From the NCBI GenBank assembly GCA_028293745.1, contig JAQGOF010000138.1, positions 26,942 through 90,941 of the forward strand: a DNA stretch of 64,000 nt, written 5' to 3'. Each line of letters starts with the position of its first letter. Within the stretch, counting starts at the first letter, position 1. The stretch is from Gammaproteobacteria bacterium (GTDB taxonomy: Bacteria > Pseudomonadota > Gammaproteobacteria > Steroidobacterales > Steroidobacteraceae). Shown in pieces: positions 42,387 to 51,416 of the stretch. The position numbers were made by a program, and so were the translations under genes. The notes beneath the pieces were generated by a model, which did no database searches, was not told where the DNA came from, and was given only the letters and a program-made list of their open reading frames with translations.

Positions 42387-43730
42387 CTGGCCACCTTTCC
42401 GCTGATATCGCACAACTCTCCGGACGCGGTTGTTGCCTACCGCGCGGGAGCTCCGATACGGGCAGGGACCTTCCTCGCGGACGTCATGCGGGTCGCGGCA
42501 GCTCTGCCCGGCGGCCGGCACGTTCTCAACGCCTGCAGCGATCGGTATCGCTTCACGGTCACCTTTGCCGCCAGCCTGGTGGCGAAGAAGGTCAGCCTGT
42601 TGCCGTCGACGCAAACTCCGGAAGTCATTCGTCAGTTGACCGAATTTGCTCCTGACGTGTTTTGTCTGACGGACGACTCGCGTTGTCAGATCGATCTTCC
42701 GCGGGTGCGCTTTCCTGATGCTGCTGGCGCGCAGACGGTTCCCTGGCAACCGCTGCAGATCGAACCGGAAAGCCTTGCGGCGTACGTGTTTACTTCCGGT
42801 TCGACGGGCACTCCCCTGCCCTACAAGAAGACCTGGGGACGGCTCGTCAATTGCGTGCGCTTCGAGGCAGAGCGGCTCGGCCTGCTGGACGGGCGGTCGC
42901 ACGCAATTGTCGGAACCGTTCCACCGCAACACATGTATGGGTTTGAGTCGACTGTGCTGCTGGCCTTGCAGAGTGGCAACGCATTCAGTGCCGGAAGGCC
43001 TTTCTATCCGGCGGATGTGTGTAGCGAGCTCGGCTCCGTACCGCAGCCACGGATGCTGGTCTCGACACCGGTTCATTTGCGCACGCTGCTGGCCGCAGGT
43101 GTTCATTTACCGTCGGCCGATCTCGTGCTGTCGGCAACCGCCCCGCTCTCGCAGAACCTGGCGCGCGAGGTCGAGCAACGGTTCGAGACCCGGCTGCTGG
43201 AGATCTACGGCTCGACCGAGACCGGTCAGATTGCCAGCCGCCGCACCGCGCACACCGTTGAATGGCAGCTCTTCAGCGGCGTTCGCCTGTTCAGTGATAC
43301 GGAACAGACCTGGGCTGAAGGCGGTCACGTGGAGCAGCCGACACCCATGTGCGACGTCCTCGAAGTCACGGCTCGAGACCGGTTCCTGCTGCACGGGCGG
43401 CTGTCAGACCTGGTCAATATTGCCGGCAAACGCAGCTCACTCTCGTACCTGAACCATCAGCTGAATGCCATTCCGGGCGTGGTCGATGGTGCTTTTTTCG
43501 TACGCGAGGAGGACGAGAGCTCTTCGACCGGTGTAACGCGGGTTGCGGCGCTCGTCGTCGCCCCGAGTCTCGATGCGGCGGCCGTGACTGAACAACTGCG
43601 CAAGCGGATTGACCCGGTCTTCCTGCCTCGGCCACTGCTGTTCGTCGACTCCTTGCCGCGCAACGACACGGGCAAGCTGCCGCATGAAGCCCTGCTATCG
43701 TTCGCGACGAACGCGATGAAGCGCGCGTGA
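42387..43730 (+). CDS. AMP-ligase loading the aryl starter (adenylate-forming enzyme)
   Basis: From this start the protein has about 447 residues. YVFTSGSTGTPLPYKKTW is the P-loop-like core motif of adenylate-forming enzymes, followed by PPQHMYGFE, LEIYGSTETGQI and HGRLSDLVNIAGKRSSL. DSLPRNDTGKLPHEAL carries the C-terminal catalytic Lys. It should activate hydroxybenzoate and load it on the ACP. The start is unclear: no ATG, GTG or TTG lies in frame between the ACP stop and the first conserved segment. Initiation at CTG 42387 or at ATG 42288 inside the ACP gene are the options. Confidence 0.85.
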   Translation: MATFPLISHNSPDAVVAYRAGAPIRAGTFLADVMRVAAALPGGRHVLNACSDRYRFTVTFAASLVAKKVSLLPSTQTPEVIRQLTEFAPDVFCLTDDSRCQIDLPRVRFPDAAGAQTVPWQPLQIEPESLAAYVFTSGSTGTPLPYKKTWGRLVNCVRFEAERLGLLDGRSHAIVGTVPPQHMYGFESTVLLALQSGNAFSAGRPFYPADVCSELGSVPQPRMLVSTPVHLRTLLAAGVHLPSADLVLSATAPLSQNLAREVEQRFETRLLEIYGSTETGQIASRRTAHTVEWQLFSGVRLFSDTEQTWAEGGHVEQPTPMCDVLEVTARDRFLLHGRLSDLVNIAGKRSSLSYLNHQLNAIPGVVDGAFFVREEDESSSTGVTRVAALVVAPSLDAAAVTEQLRKRIDPVFLPRPLLFVDSLPRNDTGKLPHEALLSFATNAMKRA

Positions 43731-44056
43731 CCACGACCGCCCTGCCGATAGCGGCCAACCATCCGGCGTACTCGGGACACTTTCCGGGACAGCCTGTGTT
43801 GCCGGGAGTTGTATTGCTGGATGCTGTGATGCATGAGCTCCAGTGCTCTGATCCGGGGGCTCACGCCGGGTGGGATATCAGCAGCGCGAAGTTCCAGAGC
43901 GCGGTTCGTCCCGGAGAGGCGCTGACCCTCGAGCACGAGACGCTGCCAAACGGCTCGATACGCTTTTCGATCCACACCGCCGACAGGGCTGTTGCGAGTG
44001 GCATCCTGGTGCCCTCACAACGGCCCACGGAACCAGATCGTGGCGAGCAAGGCTGA
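43727..44056 (+). CDS. Hotdog-fold 3-hydroxyacyl-ACP dehydratase (FabZ-like, first)
   Basis: The 109-residue protein has a GTG start overlapping the AMP-ligase stop (GTGA). HPAYSGHFPGQPVLPGVVLLDAV is the FabA/FabZ active-site region with the catalytic His. It is shorter than FabZ (about 150) because the C-terminal strands are reduced. This type occurs in aryl-polyene clusters and is thought to work with the second hotdog protein at 52.2 kb. Confidence 0.85.
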   Translation: MTTTALPIAANHPAYSGHFPGQPVLPGVVLLDAVMHELQCSDPGAHAGWDISSAKFQSAVRPGEALTLEHETLPNGSIRFSIHTADRAVASGILVPSQRPTEPDRGEQG

Positions 44057-44993
44057 CGACCCGACCCGCAGGCGGACGGGCGCGGCGGAATGGGTTACGC
44101 ATCGCGAGCGCGGCAGCATGGCGACGCTGCGGATGATGACGTTCCTGTCGCTACGACTGGGACGTTCCGGAGGCCGCGTCTTCCTGTACCTCATTGCGGC
44201 CTATTTCTTCACATTTGCACCGACGGCGCGGCGCCACGCCCGCGCCTATTTGCGCGCGGCGCTAGGGCGCGAACCCACTGCTGCAGATCGCTTTCGGCAC
44301 GTGCTGACTTTTGCGACCACGATTCACGACCGTGTGTACCTGATGAAGGAGCGGCTTGATCTGTTCGACATCTCGGTGGATGGCGAAGAGCTGGTCAGGA
44401 GCGCTCTCGGGGCGGGCAGCGGTGCGTTCCTGATGGGGGCGCATGTTGGAAGCTTCGAGATCATCCACACGGTTGGGCGTAGCCAGCCGGGGCTGCAGGT
44501 CGCGATGGCCATGTACGAGGACAACGCGCGCCGGGTCAATGCGATGCTTGCCGCGATCAATCCGGCCGCGAAACCGGATGTCATTGCGTTGGGACACATG
44601 GATGCGATGTTGAAGATCCAGGAGTACCTGGGCCGGGGTGTCTTCGTGGGCGTCCTGGGCGACCGGACGCTCGGAAATGAAGCGACCCAGGAGGTCGGGT
44701 TCCTGGGCCGGCCGGCGCGCTTTCCCATTGGCGCAATGCGGGCTGCGGCCATCATGCGGCGGCCCGTGATTTTCATGATCGGCTTGTATCGTGGCGGGAA
44801 CCGCTACCATGTCGCATTCGAAACCCTCGCGGACTTCTCGGCTGTGGAGCCGAGACAGCGGGATGCAGCGGTGCGGGTTGCGATCGAGCGCTACGCCGGG
44901 TTGCTGGAGAAATACGTTCGCAGCGATCCGTACAATTGGTTCAACTTCTTTGACTTCTGGCGTGGCGGGGATGGCAATGACGGGCGTCACTGA
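44040..44993 (+). CDS. LpxL/HtrB-like lysophospholipid acyltransferase
   Basis: The protein has about 317 residues from GTG 44040, which overlaps the dehydratase gene by 17 bases. It has an N-terminal hydrophobic segment (VFLYLIAAYFFTF), the catalytic block FLMGAHVGSFE (H-x4-E type, as in lauroyl/myristoyl transferases of lipid A) and VGVLGDRTLG. FPIGAMRAAA and DPYNWFNFFDFW close the pattern. In this cluster it likely transfers an acyl chain during assembly of the polyene lipid. Its end overlaps the LolA-like gene. Confidence 0.87.
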   Translation: MASKADDPTRRRTGAAEWVTHRERGSMATLRMMTFLSLRLGRSGGRVFLYLIAAYFFTFAPTARRHARAYLRAALGREPTAADRFRHVLTFATTIHDRVYLMKERLDLFDISVDGEELVRSALGAGSGAFLMGAHVGSFEIIHTVGRSQPGLQVAMAMYEDNARRVNAMLAAINPAAKPDVIALGHMDAMLKIQEYLGRGVFVGVLGDRTLGNEATQEVGFLGRPARFPIGAMRAAAIMRRPVIFMIGLYRGGNRYHVAFETLADFSAVEPRQRDAAVRVAIERYAGLLEKYVRSDPYNWFNFFDFWRGGDGNDGRH

Positions 44994-45597
44994 CGGATTG
45001 CAGCGCCTCGGCAGGATCGCGGCTGCGCTGCCGCCGCTCATTGGCGCGCTGCTGCTGTTCGCTGGCGGGCCTTACGCCCTCGCAGCCGATTCGGATCTTG
45101 ACCGGCTCATGAGCGCGCTCGCCCAGCGAAAGCACGGGCATGTGACTTTCGTGGAGAAAAAATACATTTCCATGCTCGACCGGCCGGTCGAGTCCTCCGG
45201 CGAGCTGCTGTATGACGCACCCGACAGGCTGGAGAAAAAGACGCTCGAGCCGAAACCCGAGAGCCTGGTGCTCGAAGGTGGCACGGTTGCGGCGCAGCGG
45301 GGGCGGCATCACTACGTGTTGGATCTGAAACAGTACCCGCAGGTCGTGCCATTCATCGAGAGCATCCGCGCCACGCTGGCGGGTGACCGGGCAGCGCTCG
45401 AGCGGGTTTTCAAAGTTGACTTCACGGGCAGTTTCGATCACTGGACGCTCGGGCTCGTGCCGCGGGACCCCAAGCTCGCCCGCACGGTCAAGGAGATTCA
45501 AATCGAGGGCGAGAAGGATCTCATTCACTCGGTGGAGATACGGGAGGCGGACGGCGATCGCTCGCTGCTGACGATTGGCGCCGACGTAGCACAATGA
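44971..45597 (+). CDS. LolA-like outer-membrane lipoprotein carrier-related protein
   Basis: The 208-residue protein has a signal segment (PPLIGALLLFAGGPYALA). The mature part resembles LolA-like proteins of aryl-polyene clusters: LMSALAQRKHGHVTFVEKKY, SSGELLYDAPDRLEKKT and VLDLKQYPQ. The half-barrel fold of LolA binds acyl chains, so this protein may ferry the polyene lipid across the periplasm. It starts inside the acyltransferase gene (ATG 44971 or 44977) and ends with a 4-base overlap with the exporter gene. Confidence 0.82.
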   Translation: MAMTGVTDGLQRLGRIAAALPPLIGALLLFAGGPYALAADSDLDRLMSALAQRKHGHVTFVEKKYISMLDRPVESSGELLYDAPDRLEKKTLEPKPESLVLEGGTVAAQRGRHHYVLDLKQYPQVVPFIESIRATLAGDRAALERVFKVDFTGSFDHWTLGLVPRDPKLARTVKEIQIEGEKDLIHSVEIREADGDRSLLTIGADVAQ

Positions 45598-47966
45598 CAC
45601 GCGCCGGTGTGGTGGCGACGGCGGTCTGGGGGGCCTTCGTCCTCGTTGCTCTCGTCATTGTGATTTCTGCCCGGTACACGACGGACCTTTCCGCTTTTCT
45701 GCCCCGCAGCCCTACCGCGACGCAGCGGCTGCTGGTTGACCAGCTTCGCGAAGGCATTGCGTCACGCTTGATTCTGATCGGTATCGAAGGCGCCGATGCG
45801 GAGCCACGGGCGCGGATCTCCTTGAGCATGGGCAAACGGTTGCGCACTGATCCGCAATTCGTGTCGGTCAACAATGGCGAGCCTGTGGGGCTCGACCGGG
45901 ACCGGGAGCTGTTGTTCAACCATCGGTACCTGTTGAGCGAGGCAGTGAATCCTGCGCATTTCACTGCGACGGGGTTGCGGGAGTCGATCCAGGAGACGCT
46001 CGACTTGTTGGCTTCGCCGGCGGGTATGTTGGTCAAGGCGCTGCTGCCGCGCGATCCGACTGGGGAGATGCTGCATATCATCGATCAGTTGGGAAACGAG
46101 ACGCAGCCGCCCACGGTGGATGGGGCGTGGGCGTCACGAGATGGGAAGCGCGCGTTGCTCGTGGTTCAGACGCGCGCTGCCGGATCGGATACGGATGGGC
46201 AGGAGCGCGCGATCGAGGCTGTGCGGCGGGCGTTTGATGCTGCGGTTGAGGAGAAGGGGGGTGTGCCGCCCGCCTCGCTCGAAATGAGCGGACCGGGAGT
46301 GTTTTCGGTGGCAGCCCGCGCCACCATCAAACAACAGGTGGCGCGGCTCTCCATCGTCAGCACATTGCTGATTACCCTGCTGTTGCTTTGGGTTTATCGG
46401 TCGTTCCGTGCGCTGCTTCTCGGGCTCATCCCGGTTGCCTCGGGCGCCCTCGCCGGCATTGCCGCCGTGGCGCTCGGGTTTGGGGCCGTGCATGGAATCA
46501 CGCTCGGGTTCGGAGTGACGTTGATCGGCGAATCGGTGGATTACTCGATCTACCTGTTCATCCAATCGCAACAACGCACCTCCACCCTCTGGCCGACCAT
46601 CCGGCTGGGTGTGCTGACCTCCGTAGTGGGATTCGCATCCCTGCTGCCATCCGGCTTCCCGGGCCTGGCGCAACTCGGGCTGTTCTCCATCAGCGGCCTC
46701 GTCGCGGCAGCTCTCGTAACGCGGTACGTACTCCCCAATCTACTGCCCCCGAAGTTGGATATCCGCGATGTCACGCCACTGGGAGTTGGCCTGGCCGCGG
46801 CACTTCAGCGGGTGAAGACACCGCGAGCCCTGCTTCTTGCCATTCCGATTCTAGCGGCTATCGCTCTGTATGCTCACCGAGGACCTGTCTGGAACACCGA
46901 GTTATCCGCACTGAGTCCCGTCTCAAAGGCGGACCAGGCGCTGGATGCAATGCTGCGCTCCGACATCGGTGCACCCGATGTGAGCTATCTGGTGGTCATC
47001 TCGGGACCCGGCCAGGAATCGGTACTTCGTACGGCAGAGGCAGTTGCTCCCACCCTCGATGACCTCGTCGAGAGGGGGGTCATTGCCGGATTCGAGAGTC
47101 CCGCGCGTTTTCTGCCCAGCATGGGGGCGCAACGTGCGCGCCAGGAGAGCCTCCCCGCCACTTCCGATCTCAGAGCCAATTTGCAAAAGGCGCTGGACGG
47201 GCTGCCCATCAGGCTGGAGCGCCTCGAGCCGTTTTTGCATGACGTCGAAGAGGCTCGAAATCAGCCGCTTTTGACGCGCAAGGAACTGGAGGGGACGTCC
47301 CTGGTCACCGGGGTGGACGCATTGCTGCTCAACGACGGGGGACGGTGGAGCGCACTCCTGCCACTGCGCGTGCCGAGCACTGTTGCCATCGATGTTGGCC
47401 GTGTGCATTCTGCCATCTCGAAAGCTGCTCTCGGGGAGGGTGTGGAGGCCGTGGTCCTGGACATCAAGGCAGAAGTCGACCAGCTGTATTCGAGCTACCT
47501 GTCGGAGGTGGTTCGGCTGTCATTGGCGGGGTTTGCCGGCATCGTCCTGTTGCTCCTGATCTTCCTGCGCTCGCCGCTGCGCGTCTTGCGGGTTGTCGCG
47601 CCATTGGCGCTGGCTGTACTGACCGTCGCAGCGTGCCTGGTGCTGCTGGGACAACGATTGACCCTGCTGCACCTGATCGGGATGCTGTTGATCGTCGCGG
47701 TCGGATCCAACTATGCCTTGTTCTTCGACCGGCGGTCGAGCTACGGCGAGGCGGACTCGGTACCACTGACCCTGGCGTCGCTGGTCGTTGCCAATGCGGC
47801 CACGGTGCTGGGATTTGGTGTGCTGGGCTTCTCGTCAGTGCCGATATTGGCTGCATTGGGCTCGACGGTCGCGCCCGGAGCGTTTCTGGCCCTCCTGTTC
47901 TCGGCGATGCTGGCCAGTGATTTTCGCGCGCGCCCGGGCCAGGCGGCCGAGCCGGCAGCGGCCTGA
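45594..47966 (+). CDS. MMPL/RND-type exporter of the aryl-polyene cluster
   Basis: The 790-residue membrane protein repeats one unit twice: a single helix, a large periplasmic domain, then a block of about five helices (first block at about 245-400, second at about 640-780). GFGVTLIGESVDYSIYLFIQ and LIVAVGSNYALFFDRR occupy the helix-4 positions typical of MMPL-family predicted exporters. It is probably the inner-membrane extractor of the polyene lipid, with the LolA-like protein as its periplasmic partner. Confidence 0.9.
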   Translation: MTRAGVVATAVWGAFVLVALVIVISARYTTDLSAFLPRSPTATQRLLVDQLREGIASRLILIGIEGADAEPRARISLSMGKRLRTDPQFVSVNNGEPVGLDRDRELLFNHRYLLSEAVNPAHFTATGLRESIQETLDLLASPAGMLVKALLPRDPTGEMLHIIDQLGNETQPPTVDGAWASRDGKRALLVVQTRAAGSDTDGQERAIEAVRRAFDAAVEEKGGVPPASLEMSGPGVFSVAARATIKQQVARLSIVSTLLITLLLLWVYRSFRALLLGLIPVASGALAGIAAVALGFGAVHGITLGFGVTLIGESVDYSIYLFIQSQQRTSTLWPTIRLGVLTSVVGFASLLPSGFPGLAQLGLFSISGLVAAALVTRYVLPNLLPPKLDIRDVTPLGVGLAAALQRVKTPRALLLAIPILAAIALYAHRGPVWNTELSALSPVSKADQALDAMLRSDIGAPDVSYLVVISGPGQESVLRTAEAVAPTLDDLVERGVIAGFESPARFLPSMGAQRARQESLPATSDLRANLQKALDGLPIRLERLEPFLHDVEEARNQPLLTRKELEGTSLVTGVDALLLNDGGRWSALLPLRVPSTVAIDVGRVHSAISKAALGEGVEAVVLDIKAEVDQLYSSYLSEVVRLSLAGFAGIVLLLLIFLRSPLRVLRVVAPLALAVLTVAACLVLLGQRLTLLHLIGMLLIVAVGSNYALFFDRRSSYGEADSVPLTLASLVVANAATVLGFGVLGFSSVPILAALGSTVAPGAFLALLFSAMLASDFRARPGQAAEPAAA

Positions 47967-47970
47967 TTGT

Positions 47971-48660
47971 ATGCGTACTCTTTCTGAGCCCGCGCAGCCC
48001 GGAGTAACCGCAAACACGCGGATACTCTTCCTGCCCGCGGCCTACACGGGGCCGGAAGATTTCGTTCAGGCGGGATTTGTCACTGCAGTGCGCGAACGCG
48101 AGCTGCCCCTCGACCTCGTCTTCGCAGAGCTCAATCTTCAGCACCTGACTGACCGAACCATACTGCGCCACATACGTCACGAGCTCGTGCTGCCGGCGCG
48201 GGCACTGGGGTGCCGGTCGATCTGGATCTGCGGCATCTCGCTCGGTGGCTTCATCGGTCTGGCCTTCGCCGAGCGCTACTCGGCCGAAATTGACGGGTTG
48301 TGTCTGCTGGCCCCGTATCTCGGCAACCACATGATCACTGGGGAGATTGAACGGGCCAATGGCGTAGCCGCCTGGCAACCCGGTGATCTGGCTGCCGATG
48401 ATGATGAGCGCCGCGTCTGGCGCTTCATCAAGTCGCACGGCAACCAGGCCGTATCTGTGCGCCTGGGATATGGCAGCGAGGATCGTTTTGCGAACAGCCA
48501 CCGGATGATGGCCGCGGCTTTGAACCCGGCCGATGTCCGAGTGGTCCCCGGGGGCCACGAGTGGCCCGTCTGGGCCCAACTCTGGGGGGACTTCCTCGAC
48601 AGCCAGTTCATCCACCAGGACAGGAACCTGCACTCCAGTGCCACAGCCTCCAACAGATAA
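47971..48660 (+). CDS. Alpha/beta hydrolase
   Basis: The 229-residue protein has RILFLPAAYTGPEDF near the start and the nucleophile elbow GISLGG (Ser at about residue 85). SEDRF lies near the expected acid position and GGHEW supplies the catalytic His near the C-terminus. There is no signal peptide. It may be a thioesterase or esterase releasing or editing cluster intermediates; the substrate is not shown. It starts 4 bases after the exporter stop and overlaps the deacetylase gene by 23 bases. Confidence 0.78.
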   Translation: MRTLSEPAQPGVTANTRILFLPAAYTGPEDFVQAGFVTAVRERELPLDLVFAELNLQHLTDRTILRHIRHELVLPARALGCRSIWICGISLGGFIGLAFAERYSAEIDGLCLLAPYLGNHMITGEIERANGVAAWQPGDLAADDDERRVWRFIKSHGNQAVSVRLGYGSEDRFANSHRMMAAALNPADVRVVPGGHEWPVWAQLWGDFLDSQFIHQDRNLHSSATASNR

Positions 48661-49453
48661 TCGCTGGAAGCCGACGCTGGCGATCCGGGCCTCGCTGGCC
48701 TTGCATGCAGGGGCGGCCATTGTGTTGGTTGCGCGCCCGCACCTGTGGCCGTGGGTGTCAGGCGCCGTCCTCGCAGACCACCTGCTGCTCGTAGCCGCGG
48801 GTCTGTGGCCGCGAAGCAAGCTGTTGGGACCCAACTGGACGCACCTGCCGGGTGCTGCGGCGGCTGCCGGGGCTGTTGCGATCACGATTGACGATGGGCC
48901 GGATCCAGGAATCACCCCGCGGGTGCTCGACTTGTTGGATGAGCATGGTGCCAAAGCCACGTTCTTCTGCATCGGCGAGCGTGTCGAGCGACACTCGGAG
49001 CTGGCGCGCGAGATTGTCAGCCGCGGCCATTCGATCGAGAATCACAGTCAGCATCATTTTCACAGGTTTTCTGTACTGGGCCCGGGTGGGATGGCGGCTG
49101 AAATCACGCGTGCGCAGGACACCATCGAGGCGGTAACCGGCCAACGCCCACGATTCTTTCGCGCGCCTGCAGGCCTGCGCAGCCCATTCCTCGAGCCGGT
49201 GTTGGCTCGCCTCGGATTGCGGCTCGCAAGTTGGACGCGCCGCGGATTCGATACGGTCAATCCCAATGCCGGTGTCGTATTCGAGCGCTTGACGCGGGGA
49301 CTGCGTGGCGGCGACATACTGTTGCTCCACGATGGCCATGCGGCATGCACGTCTTCCGGAACTCCTGTCATTCTGGAGGTACTCCCGCGCCTGCTGCAGG
49401 CGGTTTCCGCTGCCCGACTTACGCCCATCACCCTGCGATCGGCACTCACGTGA
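48638..49453 (+). CDS. Polysaccharide deacetylase (NodB domain) embedded in the pigment cluster
   Basis: The 271-residue protein starts at GTG. Two hydrophobic helices in the first 60 residues (SLALHAGAAIVLVARPHLW; GAVLADHLLLVAAGLW) precede a carbohydrate esterase 4 domain. That domain has AITIDDGPDPG (catalytic and metal Asp), ENHSQHH (the H-x3-H metal ligands), FRAPAGLRSP and ILLLHDGH. It should be a membrane-bound N- or O-deacetylase. The target in a polyene-lipid pathway may be a sugar on the head group added by the GT2 enzyme (inference). The stop overlaps the methyltransferase start (GTGA). Confidence 0.88.
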   Translation: MPQPPTDNRWKPTLAIRASLALHAGAAIVLVARPHLWPWVSGAVLADHLLLVAAGLWPRSKLLGPNWTHLPGAAAAAGAVAITIDDGPDPGITPRVLDLLDEHGAKATFFCIGERVERHSELAREIVSRGHSIENHSQHHFHRFSVLGPGGMAAEITRAQDTIEAVTGQRPRFFRAPAGLRSPFLEPVLARLGLRLASWTRRGFDTVNPNAGVVFERLTRGLRGGDILLLHDGHAACTSSGTPVILEVLPRLLQAVSAARLTPITLRSALT

Positions 49454-50217
49454 GCTCGCAAGCAACAACTGCCGCTCTCATCGATGCAGCGAGTGCGCCG
49501 TACTGGTCTACGGATCTGTTCGCGTATTACCGGGCCCGCGGGAAGCTCCGCGGGGATCCGGCATTCGCCGGGATACTCAGGGAGGGATTGCTGGGCGAGT
49601 CGGAACGAATTCTGGATCTCGGCTGTGGGCAGGGGCTGCTGGCCGCATGGCTGCTCGCGGCCCGCTCGCGCAGTGACGCGCGGCCGCAGAATTGGCCGTC
49701 GGAGTGGGCCGCCGCTCCGCGCCCCAAGTCGATCCGCGGCATCGAGATGAGACGCCGCGATATACAGCGTGCACGCGACGCGCTGGGTCAGAAGGCAGAA
49801 TTTGAACTTGCCGACATCACGGAAGCCGAATTCGGCATGGTGGACGCCATCGTCATGCTGGATGTGCTGCATTACATCGACTACGAGTCGCAGCTTTGTG
49901 TGCTCACCCGGGCGCAGGCGGCGTTGGCTCCTGGCGGGGTCCTGCTATTGCGCGTTTCGGATGCCGGCAGCGGTTTCAGGTTCACGATCGGCAAGTACAT
50001 CGATCAGACGGTCATGCTGACGCATTACCACAGAGCGCCCCGGGTTTACTGCCGCGCGGCGCGCGAATGGCTGGAAGTCCTCGCGGCGGCCGGATTTCAC
50101 TGTACGGCCCTGCCGATGAGCGCGGGCACGCCCTTTGCGAACATCATGTTGATCGCTCGCCCGCGCAGAATGCCTCGCGCATCGCGCCCCATGAACGATT
50201 CCCTGATCGTGCAATGA
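49450..50217 (+). CDS. SAM-dependent methyltransferase (aryl-polyene cluster)
   Basis: The 255-residue enzyme starts at the GTG overlapping the deacetylase stop. ILDLGCGQGLLAAWLL is the SAM-binding motif I, then IRGIEM, FELADITE, and AIVMLDVLHYID in motif IV position. It probably methylates the aryl head group, as found in many aryl polyenes. It is joined to the ketosynthase gene by an ATGA overlap. Confidence 0.87.
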   Translation: MSSQATTAALIDAASAPYWSTDLFAYYRARGKLRGDPAFAGILREGLLGESERILDLGCGQGLLAAWLLAARSRSDARPQNWPSEWAAAPRPKSIRGIEMRRRDIQRARDALGQKAEFELADITEAEFGMVDAIVMLDVLHYIDYESQLCVLTRAQAALAPGGVLLLRVSDAGSGFRFTIGKYIDQTVMLTHYHRAPRVYCRAAREWLEVLAAAGFHCTALPMSAGTPFANIMLIARPRRMPRASRPMNDSLIVQ

Positions 50218-51407
50218 CTGAACTACTGCTGAAGGAATACACCGCGACGAGCTGTATCGGGCACGGCCGGGCTGCAACCCTGCAGGCATTGCGCGGCCGG
50301 CGCGGTGGGCTGTCCCCCTGTACATTTGAAACCGCAGCAATCGATACCTGGACAGGAGAAGTCAGCGGCATCGATGCCGAGCAGCTGCCTGCGGCGTTGA
50401 AACAGTTCGATTGTCGTAACAACCGCCTGGCGCAGTTGGGTCTGCGGCAGGACGGGTTTGCCGATGCAGTGGCGCAGAGCGTGGGTCGCTGGGGGCGCCG
50501 GCGAGTTGGTGTGTTTCTGGGGACCAGCACTTCGGGGATCCTGCAGACGGAGTTGGCCTACCGGCGCCGCGATCCGGCGACGGGCGCCCTGCCGGACGAC
50601 TTCGACTACATGGGTTCACAGAACTCATTTTCCGTGGCTGACTTCGTGCGTCGGGCGCTGGGGCTCGAGGGCCCTGCCATCGTGGTTTGCTCGGCGTGCT
50701 CTTCGAGCGCCAAGGTGTTTGGTTCCGCACGGCGCATGCTGGATGCGGACCTGATCGATGCGGCGGTGGTGGGCGGAGTCGACTCGTTATGCCTGACCAC
50801 GTTGTATGGATTTCATGCCTTGCAACTCACCTCGCGCGGTCCGTGCAAACCGTTTGACGCCGCCCGCGACGGGATTTCAATCAGTGAGGCTGCGGCATTC
50901 GCGCTGCTGGAGCGCCTGCCCGACTCCTTGGATGCCGATGCGGTAAGACTGCTCGGGGTCGGAGAGTCCAGCGATGCCTACCACATGTCGTCACCGCAAC
51001 CTGAGGGACTGGGCGCGCGTGCGGCGATGCTCGCTGCACTGGATGCCGCTGGCCTCAGCCCCGGTGACATCGACTATATCAACCTGCACGGGACGGGTAC
51101 GCTCAGCAACGACAGCGCGGAAAGCCGCGCCGTTGCCGCAGTGTTTGGGGACGCGACGGCGGGCAGTTCAACGAAGGGCGCCACGGGGCATGCGCTTGGA
51201 GCCGCCGGGGCCCTCGAAGCCGTGATCTGTTCTATTGCGTTGCAAAACGAGTTCGCTCCGGCGGGGATCAATACGAAGACCATCGATCCGGCGTTGGGTA
51301 TCCAGTACCTGGTCGAGAATCGCCCCGGCCGCATTGCCCGCGTGCTGAGTAACTCGTTCGGGTTCGGGGGTACGAACTGCAGCCTGGTCCTCGGGCGCGC
51401 GGGCTGA
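50214..51407 (+). CDS. Beta-ketoacyl-ACP synthase (aryl-polyene KS)
   Basis: The 397-residue condensing enzyme has a complete triad: Cys162 in VVCSACSSS, His292 in NLHGTGT and His326 in GATGHALGAAG. The closing NSFGFGGTNCSLVL is typical of KAS II-type enzymes. It should elongate the starter by malonyl units, together with the chain-length factor encoded next. Only one catalytically complete KS is present, whereas several aryl-polyene clusters have two. Confidence 0.94.
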   Translation: MTELLLKEYTATSCIGHGRAATLQALRGRRGGLSPCTFETAAIDTWTGEVSGIDAEQLPAALKQFDCRNNRLAQLGLRQDGFADAVAQSVGRWGRRRVGVFLGTSTSGILQTELAYRRRDPATGALPDDFDYMGSQNSFSVADFVRRALGLEGPAIVVCSACSSSAKVFGSARRMLDADLIDAAVVGGVDSLCLTTLYGFHALQLTSRGPCKPFDAARDGISISEAAAFALLERLPDSLDADAVRLLGVGESSDAYHMSSPQPEGLGARAAMLAALDAAGLSPGDIDYINLHGTGTLSNDSAESRAVAAVFGDATAGSSTKGATGHALGAAGALEAVICSIALQNEFAPAGINTKTIDPALGIQYLVENRPGRIARVLSNSFGFGGTNCSLVLGRAG

Positions 51408-51416
51408 GGCGCAACC

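Noticed and set aside
47464..48972. Minus-strand frame of 500 codons across the exporter end and hydrolase gene
   Set aside because: It would run through three well-supported plus-strand genes and its ending is low-complexity Arg/Ser/Pro.
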